From Notospermus geniculatus (lineage: Eukaryota; Nemertea; Pilidiophora; Heteronemertea; Lineidae), in assembly GCA_002633025.1 (NCBI GenBank), contig NMRB01000038.1, positions 495,461 to 559,460 of the forward strand: 64,000 nt of DNA, read 5' to 3'. Position numbers and translations under genes: made by a program. The first letter of the stretch is position 1, and each line of letters opens with the position of its first letter. Below are positions 30,492 to 41,941 of this stretch, in pieces. The notes beneath the pieces were generated by a model. That model made no database searches. It saw only the letters and a list, made by a program, of their open reading frames with translations, and was not told the DNA's origin.

Positions 30492-31152
30492 GGCTCATAA
30501 GAATAAAGACTAGCAAATGCTTTTATTTCAGATTTGTACAGCATCGCCTAGTGCATTTGTACATGGTGAGTAAAAAAAATATTCCTCCAACTTTCTTTGC
30601 CTGTCATACAAAGTTTATGACAGGTACTGAAAAGTAAATGGTGCCATCCTTTTCCTATAGATGTCGACTAAATCCTTTGTAAAAATCATCCATGTGTGAC
30701 AATGCATATGGTCACCAGAGCACATTGTTCCACGGTGACCAGAAATGCAAATTACACAATGGTGAAGCTGTGACAGCTAAGGTCAGTGGACCTTTTCCCT
30801 CATCAATTTTGGGGAAGTCGCTGATTAAATATGTTGAACACCGCAGCTTCAATAAAAGTATCCATTTGTCAAGTAATTTCTTTCTTGTTAGTCCTTGCAA
30901 TCATAGAGCACCACTAGTCAGAAAGCCCCACTTTGTGCATTTTCGGTCACAGTGGAACAATGGGTTCTGGTGACCATATGCGTTGTCACACATGAATGAT
31001 TTTTACAGAAGACTTAGTCGACATCTATAGAAAAACGATGACACCAGTAATGTTTCAATACCTGTCATAAACTTTGTATGGCAGGCCAAGAGAGTTGGAG
31101 GAACATTTTTTCTGACTCACCCTGTATTGCAAAAGTCAAGTAAAAGCATTTA
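30492..31152. repeat. 'CTAGCAAATGC' foldback, right arm truncated, holding a mariner-type MITE
   Basis: The left arm begins GGCTCATAAGAATAAAGACT after ATT; the right arm (AAGTAAAAGCATTTACT) breaks off near 31152 where the tandem-duplicated segment begins. Same family as 39323-39442. Confidence 0.65.
30562..31124. mobile_element. Tc1/mariner-type MITE, 563 bp, TSD TA
   Basis: TA duplications at 30560-30561 and 31125-31126. Ends CATGGTGAGTAAAAAAAATA and CAGGGTGAGTCAGAAAAAAT; the long arms (~200 bp) share CATACAAAGTTTATGACAGG-type and GTCGACTAA words. The CAGGGTG start resembles the Tc3-like element at 829. No transposase. Confidence 0.85.
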
Positions 31153-31192
31153 CTATATTCCATTAGCATTGCTGTGACTACCTGACCTAAGA

Positions 31193-31380
31193 CAATAGCT
31201 GGACTTCCACCTAACCAAAATCCCCGTGTTTTTTAGACCCGTGTCTTCCCCGGGCTTTTCAATACATTGCAATTGTACAGGATTTTTAAACACGGGTCTA
31301 TTAGACACGGCAAAAATAGGTGTAAGCGCAAGAACCCCGTGTTTCACCCGGGGATTTGGATTGGTGGAACCACGGCTAAT
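31193..31380. mobile_element. Short MITE, ~188 bp
   Basis: Present in the 31-kb copy but absent from 50820-50830 and 63608-63615. Ends AATAGCTGGACTTCCACC and, inverted, ATTAGCCGTGGTTCCACC; inner arms share CACGGGTCTA/TAGACCCGTG. Confidence 0.8.
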
Positions 31381-31925
31381 ATGAACATAAAAAGTGCCAC
31401 CTGGAGTCCGACATTGAAACAAAACTATTGGTCTCAATTTATGGCTAGTATTCATAGACTAGTACATGGAAGTGTAATGTAAATGTAAGTGTACATGAAT
31501 ACTTCAAGAAAAGGCATGCTAGCTTTTATGAATACTAAACATGCAAAGAAATCTTTCCCTCGCACGTCTGTTAGAAGTCAATGCATGTAGTGGAAAAGGC
31601 CCGGAACGAAATTTGATTGGTTGTTGCCCTATTTGGAATATATTAGGAATTCCCTGACACATTAAGCCATGCACGTCGACATGATCGAGGCCTACAAAAG
31701 GAAACCACAGTATTAACGAGACGTTCGTACAATAGAACTATTTGGTTCCTACCAAATATGGCAAACAATGGTTTGAATACAAAGAATTTTTGGGCGAAAG
31801 GATTTTGTGAAACCTGTGACAGCTATCGGCTATACCACAATGTCTATATGCAGCGGAAATTCCCTTCACCATGATAATGTTAATATTGTTCGGCGATCTT
31901 ATTCCAAGATTCAGTAAATTCAGTA

Positions 31926-32584
31926 AATTGCATCGACTCTCATGCTTCCGAGCTAAACTGTCGAAATTTTGTGCCTAAGGCTGCAATTTTCTCTGCTGAG
32001 TATTATAAAGTCAAGACAATGTCAACGTCTTGCAATAGATAAACATGTCTAGAACAATTTGAGCCTATTGGTAATCAGAAGTTCGATCTGATGACTTCAA
32101 AAAATGCATTTGAAGTGTGATAAATTTACAGAAGAGGCCTCCTGCGCATGCCCAGATTGATTTCTTCCGGTCGTCAGTAATATTCTATTGGCTTTGCTGT
32201 GGAGGTAGGCGTCGACTACGCCAATTTGGCTGCGTCACCGTACTATTTTTAGGAGGGTTTTCCCCATGTTGTGGCCGTTCTCCGAAAGGTGACGCCTCTA
32301 TAGCAAATTCCCTTCCTTACAGTCGTGCTCGAGGACCCGAAGAGCAGGACAAGCGCAAAATGGGGATGGTAATACATTGAATGGAAATCCCTAGTTCGAA
32401 TCCTTACAATTTACTTTGCCCTGGACAGTGCTCACAACCTTGGGGCAAGTTTCAGAAGAAGAAATGGTTAACAACGTGACCAGTCCAGTCGTAAATAATT
32501 TCGGTTTGGTGTAGGAACACAGTGTCAGTGGAATAACGAAAGTCGATAATCAGGGTTTTCCAGTTTTCTCTTTCCACCTGACAC
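31926..32584. other. Unassigned, unit A only
   Basis: Not found in unit B, where the corresponding place follows the gap at 51360. No gene recognised. Confidence 0.3.
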
Positions 32585-32589
32585 GACAA

Positions 32590-32760
32590 TAAAGCATTCT
32601 TTTTTAGATTAAGATTTATTAATGAAGCAAAAACTTAAATTACAGTACATAAAGGTGTCAGGGCCTAGGCCGAGGCATTATCAGGCCCTGACATACAGAA
32701 CTTAAATAAATACAGAGTGAAGACCGACGGTACAGGTGTACCAAGTGAAGAATACAACTC
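32590..32760 (-). repeat. Possible LINE 3'-end fragment
   Basis: Minus strand reads ...GATAATGCCTCGGCCTAGGC, CCTGACACC and later AATAAA. The 'ATAATG-GCCTCGGC' hairpin followed by a short A-rich end resembles the 3' tail of the LINE at 49430-49487 (ATAATGTGCCTCGGCACG). Too short to classify. Confidence 0.3.
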
Positions 32761-33188
32761 AAAAATGGCCATAATTAATAGTAAACAGAGAAGGTAGTCA
32801 CAAAATAATGGACAGTGTGTCACCAGGAACAAGAAGGAGGAGCCAGTGACCCGAACCCAGAAAAGAAAGGGAAAGGAATCTAATGGAGGGCAGAATGGCA
32901 AGAGAAATAGATAGCTGAGAAAGATCAATTCAAGGTTGATTTGGAAGCTCGAATAAATTCTGCCGTGATTTCTAAAAGTGAGCATTTCGATCAATATTAA
33001 ATGTAAACTCAATATCAACAATGTACATGTACATTGCACGAAGTGGTAGTTTTCCTTCAGTTCTTGAGAATTTACATCGTCACAACGAGTCGCAACGTCG
33101 GCCGAAAAAACGCGGTCAACATGGCCCGCCATTTAAAAATAGAATCCAATATGGCGGTCATCCATTCCCTGAATCACCATAGCGAGTA

Positions 33189-34229
33189 CAGTCATGTTTC
33201 ATAAATATTCGTCACTTTGACGTTTTGCGTTTTATGCGTAAAACAACTGGTCAAGTGTATCGCTTGTTGCGTTCTTGTTATACATCCAATCAACCTAATA
33301 TTCGGACATCATGCCGTCTTAGTATTGAGGATGACGTCTGTCGCTTAAAGCACGTCCATTATTGCGTTTGCGCATTGTTGTGACGTCATTTACAAACGTC
33401 GGAAGGAAATGCAAAAATATCTGTAATCCATTTCATATAGGCTGTAGTACGAACATACCCAAAAATATCATGTCACGAATATTTCCATGATGTTATGAAT
33501 CGCTAGAAGTATAACATATCTATTATTGATAGATTTGAACAGTCTGAACCACTGGAAAAACGTTTGCTGAAGGTAGCGGAAGAAATAAAGAACGTTACGC
33601 CGCACCACGGAATCTGACGTATAATTTCAGCACCTATAGAACAACCGTTCGAATTGCGATGTTTGCTTTGTTTTGGACTTTATCGATACTTTATCTTAAA
33701 GGGGACTTCCTAAGTGAAAATATAACAATAAGAATATTAGCCATGAGAGTGTTGATAATGCCGCCACAGTACTTTTGTAACGGTGGACCGATTTCTTCCC
33801 TGACGGCGCCGTTACGTGTGACGCCAAACTCACTTTGTGTATTCACGCGTTTGTCGTTTTTTTTCTAAGCCGCTAAACAGAAATAAATAAAATCAGCCTG
33901 TATGAAAGCCGAAGATGCCCCCTACCCACCCTTAAATTTTTGAAGCGATTGTATTCTTTAATTTTATTTGGGAACTGTTTCTCTGAACCATCAGCAAAAA
34001 TTCAAAAATCATCAACAGAGCGCACAAATTGACTCCCCGAGGTTACAGACTTCGGTATTTTCCCCCAAAGTTTCCATTTATAGAAGTCATGTATCTTTTT
34101 CTTTCCGAAAGTATATACATTTGGCGTACATGACTGTATCGTTTAACGTACAGAGCCATCAAATTTGCGACTGGTACTGCTCGCAAACACTGCGACGTCA
34201 AAGTGACGAATATTTATGACGCGCGACTG
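33189..34229. mobile_element. Tc1/mariner or pogo-type non-autonomous element, 1041 bp, TSD TA
   Basis: TA at 33187-33188 and 34230-34231. Ends CAGTCATGTTTCATAAATAT and CAGTCGCGCGTCATAAATAT. Unit B lacks it: there the host sequence GAGTAC is followed by a different insertion. No transposase frame. Confidence 0.85.
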
Positions 34230-34479
34230 TACATTGTGTCTAGACGCTTTTTCGCTAGTTACCGTCCATTAGTTAAAATCCATTAATCGGTAAGAATGTT
34301 CTTTTCGCAGAATTACTGCAATGGTTTTTTTTTGTCATCCTGGCCATCTTCCGAGCACTTTCGAAGAAAAAAATCTTTCTCGTTAACTATTTTGTTCGCC
34401 GCCGAGCGGTTAACTAATTCATACAGCGCGCTTCAAAAAAAATCACTTGAGGTAATTTTTCGCCTGTACCCTAGCCCTA

Positions 34480-34870
34480 ACACCCTACATTAGAAGGAAC
34501 ACAACCCAGCATTCCCTAACTCTAATTCTAACCCTAAACCTAACCTTAAACCGTAACCCTAAAATCCTACCCTAACCCGGCCTCCCCTCCGCTTAAACTT
34601 ACTATCCTGTCCCTAACTGATCACCACCCTTACCCTAACCCTTTTTATTAGAAGGGACACAACCCAGCATTCTCTAACCCTAACCCTAACTCTAATCCTA
34701 ACCCTATTTCTAACCCTAACCCTTACCTTAAACCCTGACCCTAACCCAGCCTTCCCTCCGCTTAAACTTACTGTCCTGTCCCTAACTGGTCACCAGCCCT
34801 TACCCTACCCTAACACCCTACAATAGAAGGGACACAACCCAGCATTTCCTAAACCCTAACCCTAACCATG
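34480..34870 (-). repeat. Degenerate interstitial telomere-like (TTAGGG)n tract, unit A
   Basis: Many CCTAACCCTAA words with interspersed variants (CCTAACTCTAA, CCTTAAACCC), plus a larger repeat AGAAGGGACACAACCCAGCA seen three times (34492, 34650, 34826). Mirrors 54420-54805 in unit B. Confidence 0.85.
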
Positions 34871-35942
34871 CTTCCTATCTTCTGATGAACCAAACGCCCT
34901 TTTGGGTATAACCCCAAGCCCGCCCCAGACCTAACCGTAGCGTAACCTTTAAATCATAACCCCCAAATGCCTGACACCCACCCAGAATCTGCCAGGGGAT
35001 TAGGCCTTGCCTAGGCCTAAACTTCTGTACCGAAATCTTTTTTGTCAGCCAGTAGCTGCATATTATTATATGTAGGCCTAGGCTCATTTGGCCTGAAATA
35101 TTAATCAATTACTTCTACAAAATCATCTTTTACTGAACTGGATCCTTGGATAGTCTCATATTCATGATATTTGCACCCTTCCCACCCCTTTTTAGACTCT
35201 AAGAGTAGCCGAGGATTAGTACTGGGCTTAGAAAATGAATACATCCCCAAACGCAGAAGATTTTATCCAGGTACCGTATGAAGGGAAAAAATATCCTAGG
35301 AAAAGTGTCTGGGATGCCTACTGTTACATTCTAATCTCCGCACTTTAAGAAACAGGCGCCAGCTAAGGGCCGTAAAACGGTGTAGGTGTTTGGTCGTCGG
35401 GGAGTTCACCAAATCGGGGGGAGGGGGTGCATGGGGCCGAGAGAGTTTTTTTCCGTTTTTGCCCAAAATCAACATTAGTTACGTTCTTTTGATTTGCCTG
35501 GGGACTGCCCCTCTAATCGGCCCTGGAAAGGATAAAAAAAGTGTTACGAATTTTAAAAAAAATATGACCAGTACAGGTACGGTACGTTGAGAAGCTAGTC
35601 ACCATACCTGCTTACGCCCTGTAGGCCTACGCTCAATGTTTCGGTATTTAAATACGCCACCTACGGTACGTGCTGTTACTCAAATTACCATGACCAGTAA
35701 ATTACCAGTAAAGATACAGCATGTAGGTATGTTTTTTGGCTATCCACAGCCAGCAGCTTGCCAATATCCTACCCCCTTAAAAAATGTATGTCACCAGTTA
35801 AACGTGCGGGAGTCACCTCACCCACCAGGAAAAATGAAAACCTGCACACATACAAAAAGACTTCATGCCTCAAATAACAAAAACCAGGCAGATGAATACA
35901 AAGCAGCAATAATGGCTATACAGCCGACAATATTACCGGTAC

Positions 35943-36632
35943 CAAAAATATATAACACCAAAAATATATAACTCGAAAACCGCAAATTTGGCTACTTTCT
36001 TTCAATGAATAACACTATCAACCCGGACTTTTTTCGTGGTTTCTATGTTTTAATCGAAAATTGAAGTCTTTTCCTATCACATGAGACTTGTCTGACGAGT
36101 TATTTCCCCGAAATAGATGAGATACAGCGCCCCAAAGATAGGTTGTTTAGGCTTCTTTTCGGCATTCTGTGCAGGCAAATTCCCGGGTACTAGGTTTAAT
36201 GTATTCCCACAAGATGGCACTCTAAACGAACTTGCCAAATATGGCAACCGACACTTGGCTATCATTGGGTGTGTTACGAGAATTCCTGGAATTGATCGCA
36301 TTATGCACATACCAATCTCCAAATATGGAAAGACTTGATCGTCAGCGCCATCTGCTAATAGCAATAAAACTAAATTTTAACATAGTACCCGGGCACAGGA
36401 TGGCACACAAGGAGAAATGGGGCTTGAAACGGTCACTTTTCGGGCACTATATCTCAATTAATACTTTGAATTGAAAGCTGCAACAGGTGTCATTGTTTAG
36501 AAAAAGACCTCATCTTTCCATATCGGTAGAGAAATTAGTAATCAGTTGAACAGTTCAGCCATAACGTGCTGTTGAACATACGGGAAAATTGGTGATTTTC
36601 TAGTTATACATTTTTGGTGTTATATATTTTTG
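35943..36632. mobile_element. 690-bp element absent from unit B, TSD CCGGTAC(C)
   Basis: Ends CAAAAATATATAACACC and its exact complement. CCGGTAC at 35936-35942 and 36633-36639; unit B has TTACCGGTACCGGTACG uninterrupted at 55871-55887. A 7- or 8-bp duplication suggests hAT or P-like, but the site is itself repetitive. No transposase. Confidence 0.85.
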
Positions 36633-36752
36633 CCGGTACCGGTACGTCAAGTGATTTGTTTTGAAGAGCGCTGTATGAAATAGTTAACCGCTCGGCAGTG
36701 AGCAAAATAGTTAATGGGTTTTAACTTGTGGCCGGTAACTGACGAAAAAACG

Positions 36753-37586
36753 TTTATCTCGAGATTAACAAAAATCTGTTGCCCAACAATCTTTAGTTAA
36801 CAGAAATAAGAATAGGAATAAATAACAAATTGTCCGCTCGAGACAACGGAATAGTTATCTTGAAGATAAAGTTACTTATTTTCGTGCGTTGAACACCGTT
36901 AACTAACGTTAACTAAAATACGGTACGAAGCGTTTAACTATAGGTGGAGAATTAGGTGCATTGTATGGTAAAACGGGCGAGATTCTGGCGCAGAATGTTT
37001 CGTCTATTTGTCCATATCACAGCCAATGGGAGAGCTCCTCAGATATGACGTCATCAATAAGAAGAGAAAGTTCTTTAGTTTTTAATTTGCTAGCGCCTGA
37101 AAGGAACAGTGAAATAACATGAGGACTATACATTGGTGGAAACCGTGTGAAAAAGTGGAGTACTTGCGGTATAAATTTCGACTGCAGGGCCAATAGACTG
37201 TAGCCAGAAAGGGTCGACTATGCATTTTTACACCCATACCTGCCCTGTGTAAAATATATGGGCACAAATTGCCCCAAACCTTTCCAAAGCAATACAAAAT
37301 GGGTACCTTTTCGCTTTTCTTCCGCAGTTCGGGTGCGACACATGTGCTGAAAACGATGCCATAGTTGGCGATAGTTGGCCAACACTGGCACTTTTTTCAG
37401 ATGTCTTAAATTTGATGCTAGTCTTACTCTCTGACAGGTCATGTGACCAAAGATTAATCAAACAGAACGCGTTTTATCAAACTGGTTCCATGTGCATTGG
37501 CACTTGAATCAAACATCCCCATCGCCGGTAAGGCGGGGGACAAGGCTGCATTCTATCAGGATAAAAACTACATATCCCTCACTTAC
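36753..37586. other. Shared flank, intron candidate
   Basis: Conserved with 55994-56803 in unit B. It follows the splice donor of the exon at 37587-38050, so may be intron. No further exon recognised. Confidence 0.3.
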
Positions 37587-38050
37587 CCAAACTGACTTCC
37601 TAAATTCGCAATTAACTCCGCCACCCAGGCAGATCCCGCCTTGTTCGTGAGCGGCAGGGCCAGAGATAAGGCAAACATGAATTTTTCAAAGTCGGCGGCG
37701 TCCAATCCAGCTGTCCCATGGTTTCCACAATCGAAACTCCACTCACAGATCTTGCGGTTATGGGGAGAAGAGGCGGAACACCTTAGATAACCAGTCTGGG
37801 CGATGTACATATCAGTATTGTCTTTAGGACACACCCAGTCGTGTCTGGAGGTACTGGAGAAAACAATGTAAAGGTGCAAGTTGATGCTGACCCGAAATGT
37901 GTCTGACGAACACTCGTCAATACTATGGGACCATCTATCCAAAGAACATGTAATATATGGCCTGTTTTCAGGGTACTCCAAACAACATCCTGGCCTAGAG
38001 AGCATCAGGTCTGAACAGAATAGGTCTACTCTCCACTCCACTGCGTAGAC
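37587..38050 (-). CDS. Unrecognised Cys-rich internal exon, unit A copy
   Basis: Minus-strand, 464 nt. A pyrimidine-rich acceptor (CCTTGCCCCCAG) precedes 38050, and a consensus donor GTAAGTGAG begins at 37586. The open frame runs the whole length: VYAVEWRVDLFCSDLM, GCCLEYPENRPYITCSLD, CSSDTFRV, DWVCPKDN, GYLRCSASSPHNRKICEW, FDCGNHGTAGLDAADFEKFM, ELIANLGSQFG. About nine Cys and no Lys-rich runs suggest an extracellular or redox-poor fold, but I recognise no family. The exon length is not a multiple of three, so neighbouring exons must supply the phase. The unit B copy is frameshifted, which suggests this copy is the retained one or that both lack constraint. Confidence 0.45.
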
Positions 38051-38702
38051 CTGGGGGCAAGGATGCCCAATTCAGCTCTCAGTATAAACCTTACAACCCT
38101 CCCTCGTTCAGGCAGTTGACGCCAATGCGACGCATTCTTCCTCAACGCCAGTGACGGACACAAAAGACAGCATTGTGTTCGTCACTGTGGTTGAGCAAGA
38201 ATATATCGCACAGGCAGCGACTGTCTGACCAGGGGAGGTGCAAGGTTTACATTGACAGCTGCACAAATAACAGCTCTATCAGGCCAAAGAATACAAAGTC
38301 CCCTTTATACTGGAACTGGAAGCCACTAGTTTGAAAATAGGTTTCGCCAAATCACTGACCAAAAGCCAGGCATGGCCCCAAGCTCAAAATGTCAAACTTA
38401 CAGCTACACACAAGCACCAGCAGCGCCGCTGAAGGGCCTCACATCGGATATTTGGCCATCTTCAGAGGCATTGCCCTCCAACCTGGCAACTGACATGACT
38501 GACCGAGCTGTCGAACACTTAGCCTTCACAAGCGTCATCAGCGACACTGAAGGAACTCACATCGGGACTTTGGCCATCTCTTCGGAGGTGGCCGCCGGCT
38601 CTGAGAACAGCCACGACACATCCATGATTTAGGGGACTCGAGAACCATTTTAGTAAAGAACATGCCATATAACACCCTATAAGGTCGAGCCTCCATAGCG
38701 TA
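38051..38702. other. Shared flank upstream of the Cys-rich exon
   Basis: Conserved with 57269-58062. Contains a small hairpin (GTGACG...CGTCACTGTGGTTGAG, 38150-38205; cleaner in unit B). Open frames on both strands here have no known motif. Confidence 0.3.
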
Positions 38703-38706
38703 TTAA

Positions 38707-39818
38707 GGGGCATGTATAGATGCCACTGAGTGGAGTACCACAAGTGGCACCCACCCAAAAAATCCAATATCCGTGAGGTTGACAGCCAGAAGGGCATGGC
38801 CATCGGTGCCTATACATGCATGGCTCACTGTACACTGCGTATGTACACTATTACACAACCCCCATTGTCTTAACGAGACATTACATCACCTGAGCTCCGG
38901 GGCAATCAAACTCCAAGCCACCACCCTTTCCACCTACTCAAGTAACATAAAACGCAACAGAAAGAATAAAGCTAGGGACAACGAGCCTTGGAAATCTTGC
39001 CTTTATCGCTAATAGTCCATAATCACCGGTGAAACTTGCACTGCATTTCTAATTCCACAAAACATGGGAGCTGCCATTTGCATGTAGTCTCGCTCAGCTA
39101 CGCATTTCGTGTTGCGCATAACACTACACATTTTCCAATGAATTCGATCACTTTTTGCTGTTGGTCACGTGAGTGATCGAGTTCGGACTATATTCAACCC
39201 GAGTAACGATGTCGGTCGCATTTTGTGACGTCAAAAGAATAGATTCCAGAGGAATTTATGGAGTTCGGGTTGCGACCCGACTGGACCGAGTTGAACGTCG
39301 AAAGTAGTTCGAGCAACTCATTGGCTGGTATTTATAAAAAGTTAGCAAATACTTTTACTTAAGATTTGCACAGCAATGTCCAATGTAAATGTACTACAAA
39401 ACTTGAAGTAAAAGCATTTGCTAGCTTTTATAAATAACAGCCATTATGGCAGCTCCCATGTTTTGTGAAATTGGAAATGAAGTGAAATTTTCACCAGTGA
39501 TTCTGGACGATTCGCGATAAAATCAAGAATTTCGTGGCCCGTTGTCACTGGATGTATTTATTCTGTTGCGTTTTACCTCACTTGATTAGTCAGAAACGGT
39601 AGTGGCTTGGAGTTTGATTGCACCGAAGGTGATGTGATGTAATGTCTCGTTAAGACAATGGGGATTGTGTAATAGTGTACATACGCAGTGTACAGTGAGC
39701 CATGCATGTATAGACACTGATGGCCATGCCTTTCTGGCTGTTAACCTAACGGATATATTGAAGTTTTTGGGTGGGTGCCATTTGTGCTGCTTCACTCAGT
39801 GGCCTCTATACATGCCCC
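38707..39818. mobile_element. 1112-bp foldback, TSD TTAA
   Basis: TTAA at 38703-38706 and 39819-39822; unit B has a single TTAA at 58063-58066. Ends GGGGCATGTATAGA and complement; arms ~385 bp (38707-39090 and 39440-39818), sharing CATGGGAGCTGCCAT and GTACACTATTACACAA-type words. TTAA fits piggyBac/Kolobok. Confidence 0.9.
39323..39442. mobile_element. Hairpin MITE of the 'CTAGCAAATGC' family, 120 bp, TSD ATT
   Basis: GGCTGGTATTTATAAAAAGT and its complement ending AAATAACAGCC, flanked by ATT on both sides (39320-39322, 39443-39445). Complete short member of the family whose larger relatives are at 12791, 30492 and 43217. Sits in the loop of the TTAA foldback. Confidence 0.9.
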
Positions 39819-40070
39819 TTAACTACACATGTACTCATGACGTTCCCATGACCTGCCCTCCATTCATTTAAAGTCCATTTGGCAGATATGGGGTGCACAA
39901 GGCATGGTACAGCCAATGGCATCGTCAACTGGACATGGTTCATTCTCTGTATGCCGTCACTAGGCCTAGGGAACAAGGAATAGGGAAAAACGATAGGAGA
40001 GAACACTCAATGGGGACTTGGGCTAAAAGGCTCGGTCTTACTTCAGATTTTGACAGTTCGTTCATTCATA

Positions 40071-40544
40071 CACTACAGGCCAAAAGTTTGGGGCCACCCC
40101 TCAAAAATCCTATTCATTTCCAATAAATCCTTTCTATTCTCAAGTCACTGCACCTTGGGCTGTTGGTATAGACTTAATAAGATCTGTCTGTTTCTGGGCA
40201 GATAGGCAACTGATGCATTTTCAGGCCAAGTTTGGTGGGTTTAATGTTAGTATTTTGAGCACTGGCACCATTTTAAAAGGAATGATTTCATTTCAATTAA
40301 TTTCTCAATTGCAGCAGTTGAGAAATCAATTGAAATGAATTATTTCCTTTTTAAAATGGTGTCAGCCACAAAATACTAGCATTAAACCAACCAAACTTGG
40401 CATGAAGATGCATCAGTTGCATACCTACCCAGAAACAGACAGATCTTTATCAATAGCCCGAGGTGCAGTGACTTGGAGAAACAGAGGATTTATTGGAAAT
40501 GAATAGGTTTTTGAGGGGTGGCCCCAAACTTTTGGCCTGTAGTG
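40071..40544. mobile_element. Tc1-type foldback MITE, 474 bp, TSD TA (unit A copy)
   Basis: Ends CACTACAGGCCAAAAGTTTG and complement, TA on both sides (40069-40070, 40545-40546). Arms of ~230 bp meet at a central TTGAGAAAT.. palindrome (ATTTCAATTAATTTCTCAA). Its unit B copy (58315-60104) is enlarged by an insertion. Confidence 0.9.
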
Positions 40545-40546
40545 TA

Positions 40547-41930
40547 CATCATTGGTCATATCTTTGGTCATTCACTACATTAGGTATAATAATGTAGATC
40601 TACTAAATAAACTAAACACATACCTTGAACATCCTTCTGCCGGGCAATGGAAGTTATCTAGTCGGTACCACTTGGCCATTTTGTAGAGAATTTGTCGAAA
40701 AATCGAAAGACCGGCCAAGCTCAAGGCATCAATGAAGTAGTTTCATTTTGTGGCGAGCGACGGTGGCGACATCTGGGCAGAATACGTCTGGGATTTTTCA
40801 ACCAGGAAATTTAAATGTGACACTCTACAATCTGTTTCAAAATACTTTGAAGTGGTATTCCTATTGATTGGGGCAGGCGCGACAAAGACGTATTTTTTTA
40901 CCAAAAACAACCTGAGTATTTCACAAAGCCCAAAGTCCAGAGGTAAAGTAGTTTGTTGTGACAGACAAAACTGATATGTTGACCTTTTTCATTCGACGGC
41001 TGACTCTTTGTTTCACTCACTTTCCTTTTCGAGGGTTTTCCCATCGTTGAGTGTACACCAAAGATCATGAAGTGGGCAAGGTTGGAGAATTCCTAGACTA
41101 GTTCCTGATCCTCCCAATAGCGTGAATGGAAGGACCAGTAGTATCCGCCATACTTGCCGGCTAGTAATTAATTATTCATGAATATATGGTTTAACACGTA
41201 CGACCTTTGACCTTGGCAAAAACTGACCAATCAGAAGAGGGGTTCCCAGAGTTAAAAATAGACCGACCTCAAGGACGGCCGACAGACTCCTGAAGAAAAA
41301 ATGCAACCTGGTGATGACGTAACTTCCCCTATGACATGCACACATCATGATATATCATATGTTGATATATCGATGACGCAATGACCCGGGTATCACACGC
41401 CTGAAATGATAAGCTCATCGTGTTCACAGGGTCAAGTTACCTGGGGGTAGGTCAGGTTTCCAGGGTTGTAGCTGTTGAAGTAGCCAAGTTAAGGTGTGAC
41501 AGACACGGACAGAATGACAGAATGACTATTGACTGACAGACAGACAGACAGACAGAAAAAAATTTTGGGCCTCATGTTACCATAGCAACGGGTTTTTGGC
41601 CACATCCATAGGAAAAAAAATTAGCCCATAACTTTGCTATTACTAAATCAAATTCAATAAATTTGGTATCAACAGACAGGTTTTCATTTACTCTCTCATT
41701 TAGGTAAGTTAAATCCATTTTTCCATGGTTTCTGACCTTGTAAGGGGTCAAAATTGATGAAATTTAAAATGTACCTGGACCATGAGACATGACTGGGAAA
41801 GATGGCCATTTCTTTATTTTTTCAGCGTGGTGCTGATAACTAAACATTTCCTCCTTTTTTATATGAAGATGGACACGCTGAACACATTTCCAAGGGGCCT
41901 AAGGCCCAAGGGGATCACAGTGGGGGGGGG
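40547..41930. other. Shared intergenic flank
   Basis: Conserved with 60105-61609. No exon recognised; the 75-codon frame at 40750 is broken in unit B. Includes a (GACA)n microsatellite near 41537-41561. Confidence 0.35.
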
Positions 41931-41941
41931 NNNNNNNNNNN
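41931..41941. other. Assembly gap (11 N)
   Basis: Lies in a G-run; unit B at 61602-61611 reads straight through a shorter G-run, so the gap is probably only a homopolymer. Confidence 0.95.

Larger units (their letters stand above)
34244..36752. mobile_element. Inverted-repeat element enclosing telomere-like repeats, unit A copy
   Basis: Left arm 34244-34440 and right arm about 36655-36752 are inverted (ACGCTTTTTCGCTAGTTACC / GGTAACTGACGAAAAAACG; GCCGAGCGGTTAACTA shared). The interior has the CCCTAA-rich block and a nested 690-bp insertion. The same structure is in unit B at 54183-55993. No transposase. Confidence 0.7.

Noticed and set aside
32665-33132. 155-residue hydrophobic minus-strand frame
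   Set aside because: Leu/Phe-rich translation of A/G-rich sequence, overlapping a probable LINE 3' fragment and broken in unit B by an insertion; no membrane-protein family recognised.
34480-34870. A chromosome end
   Set aside because: The CCCTAA tract is degenerate, sits inside an inverted-repeat element and is duplicated internally at 54.4 kb, with ordinary sequence on both sides.
41440-41570. GACA-repeat region as part of a Helentron-like end
   Set aside because: Lacks the palindrome, subterminal inverted repeat and GAGCTAAAA-type 3' hairpin seen in the two accepted elements; it is a simple microsatellite.
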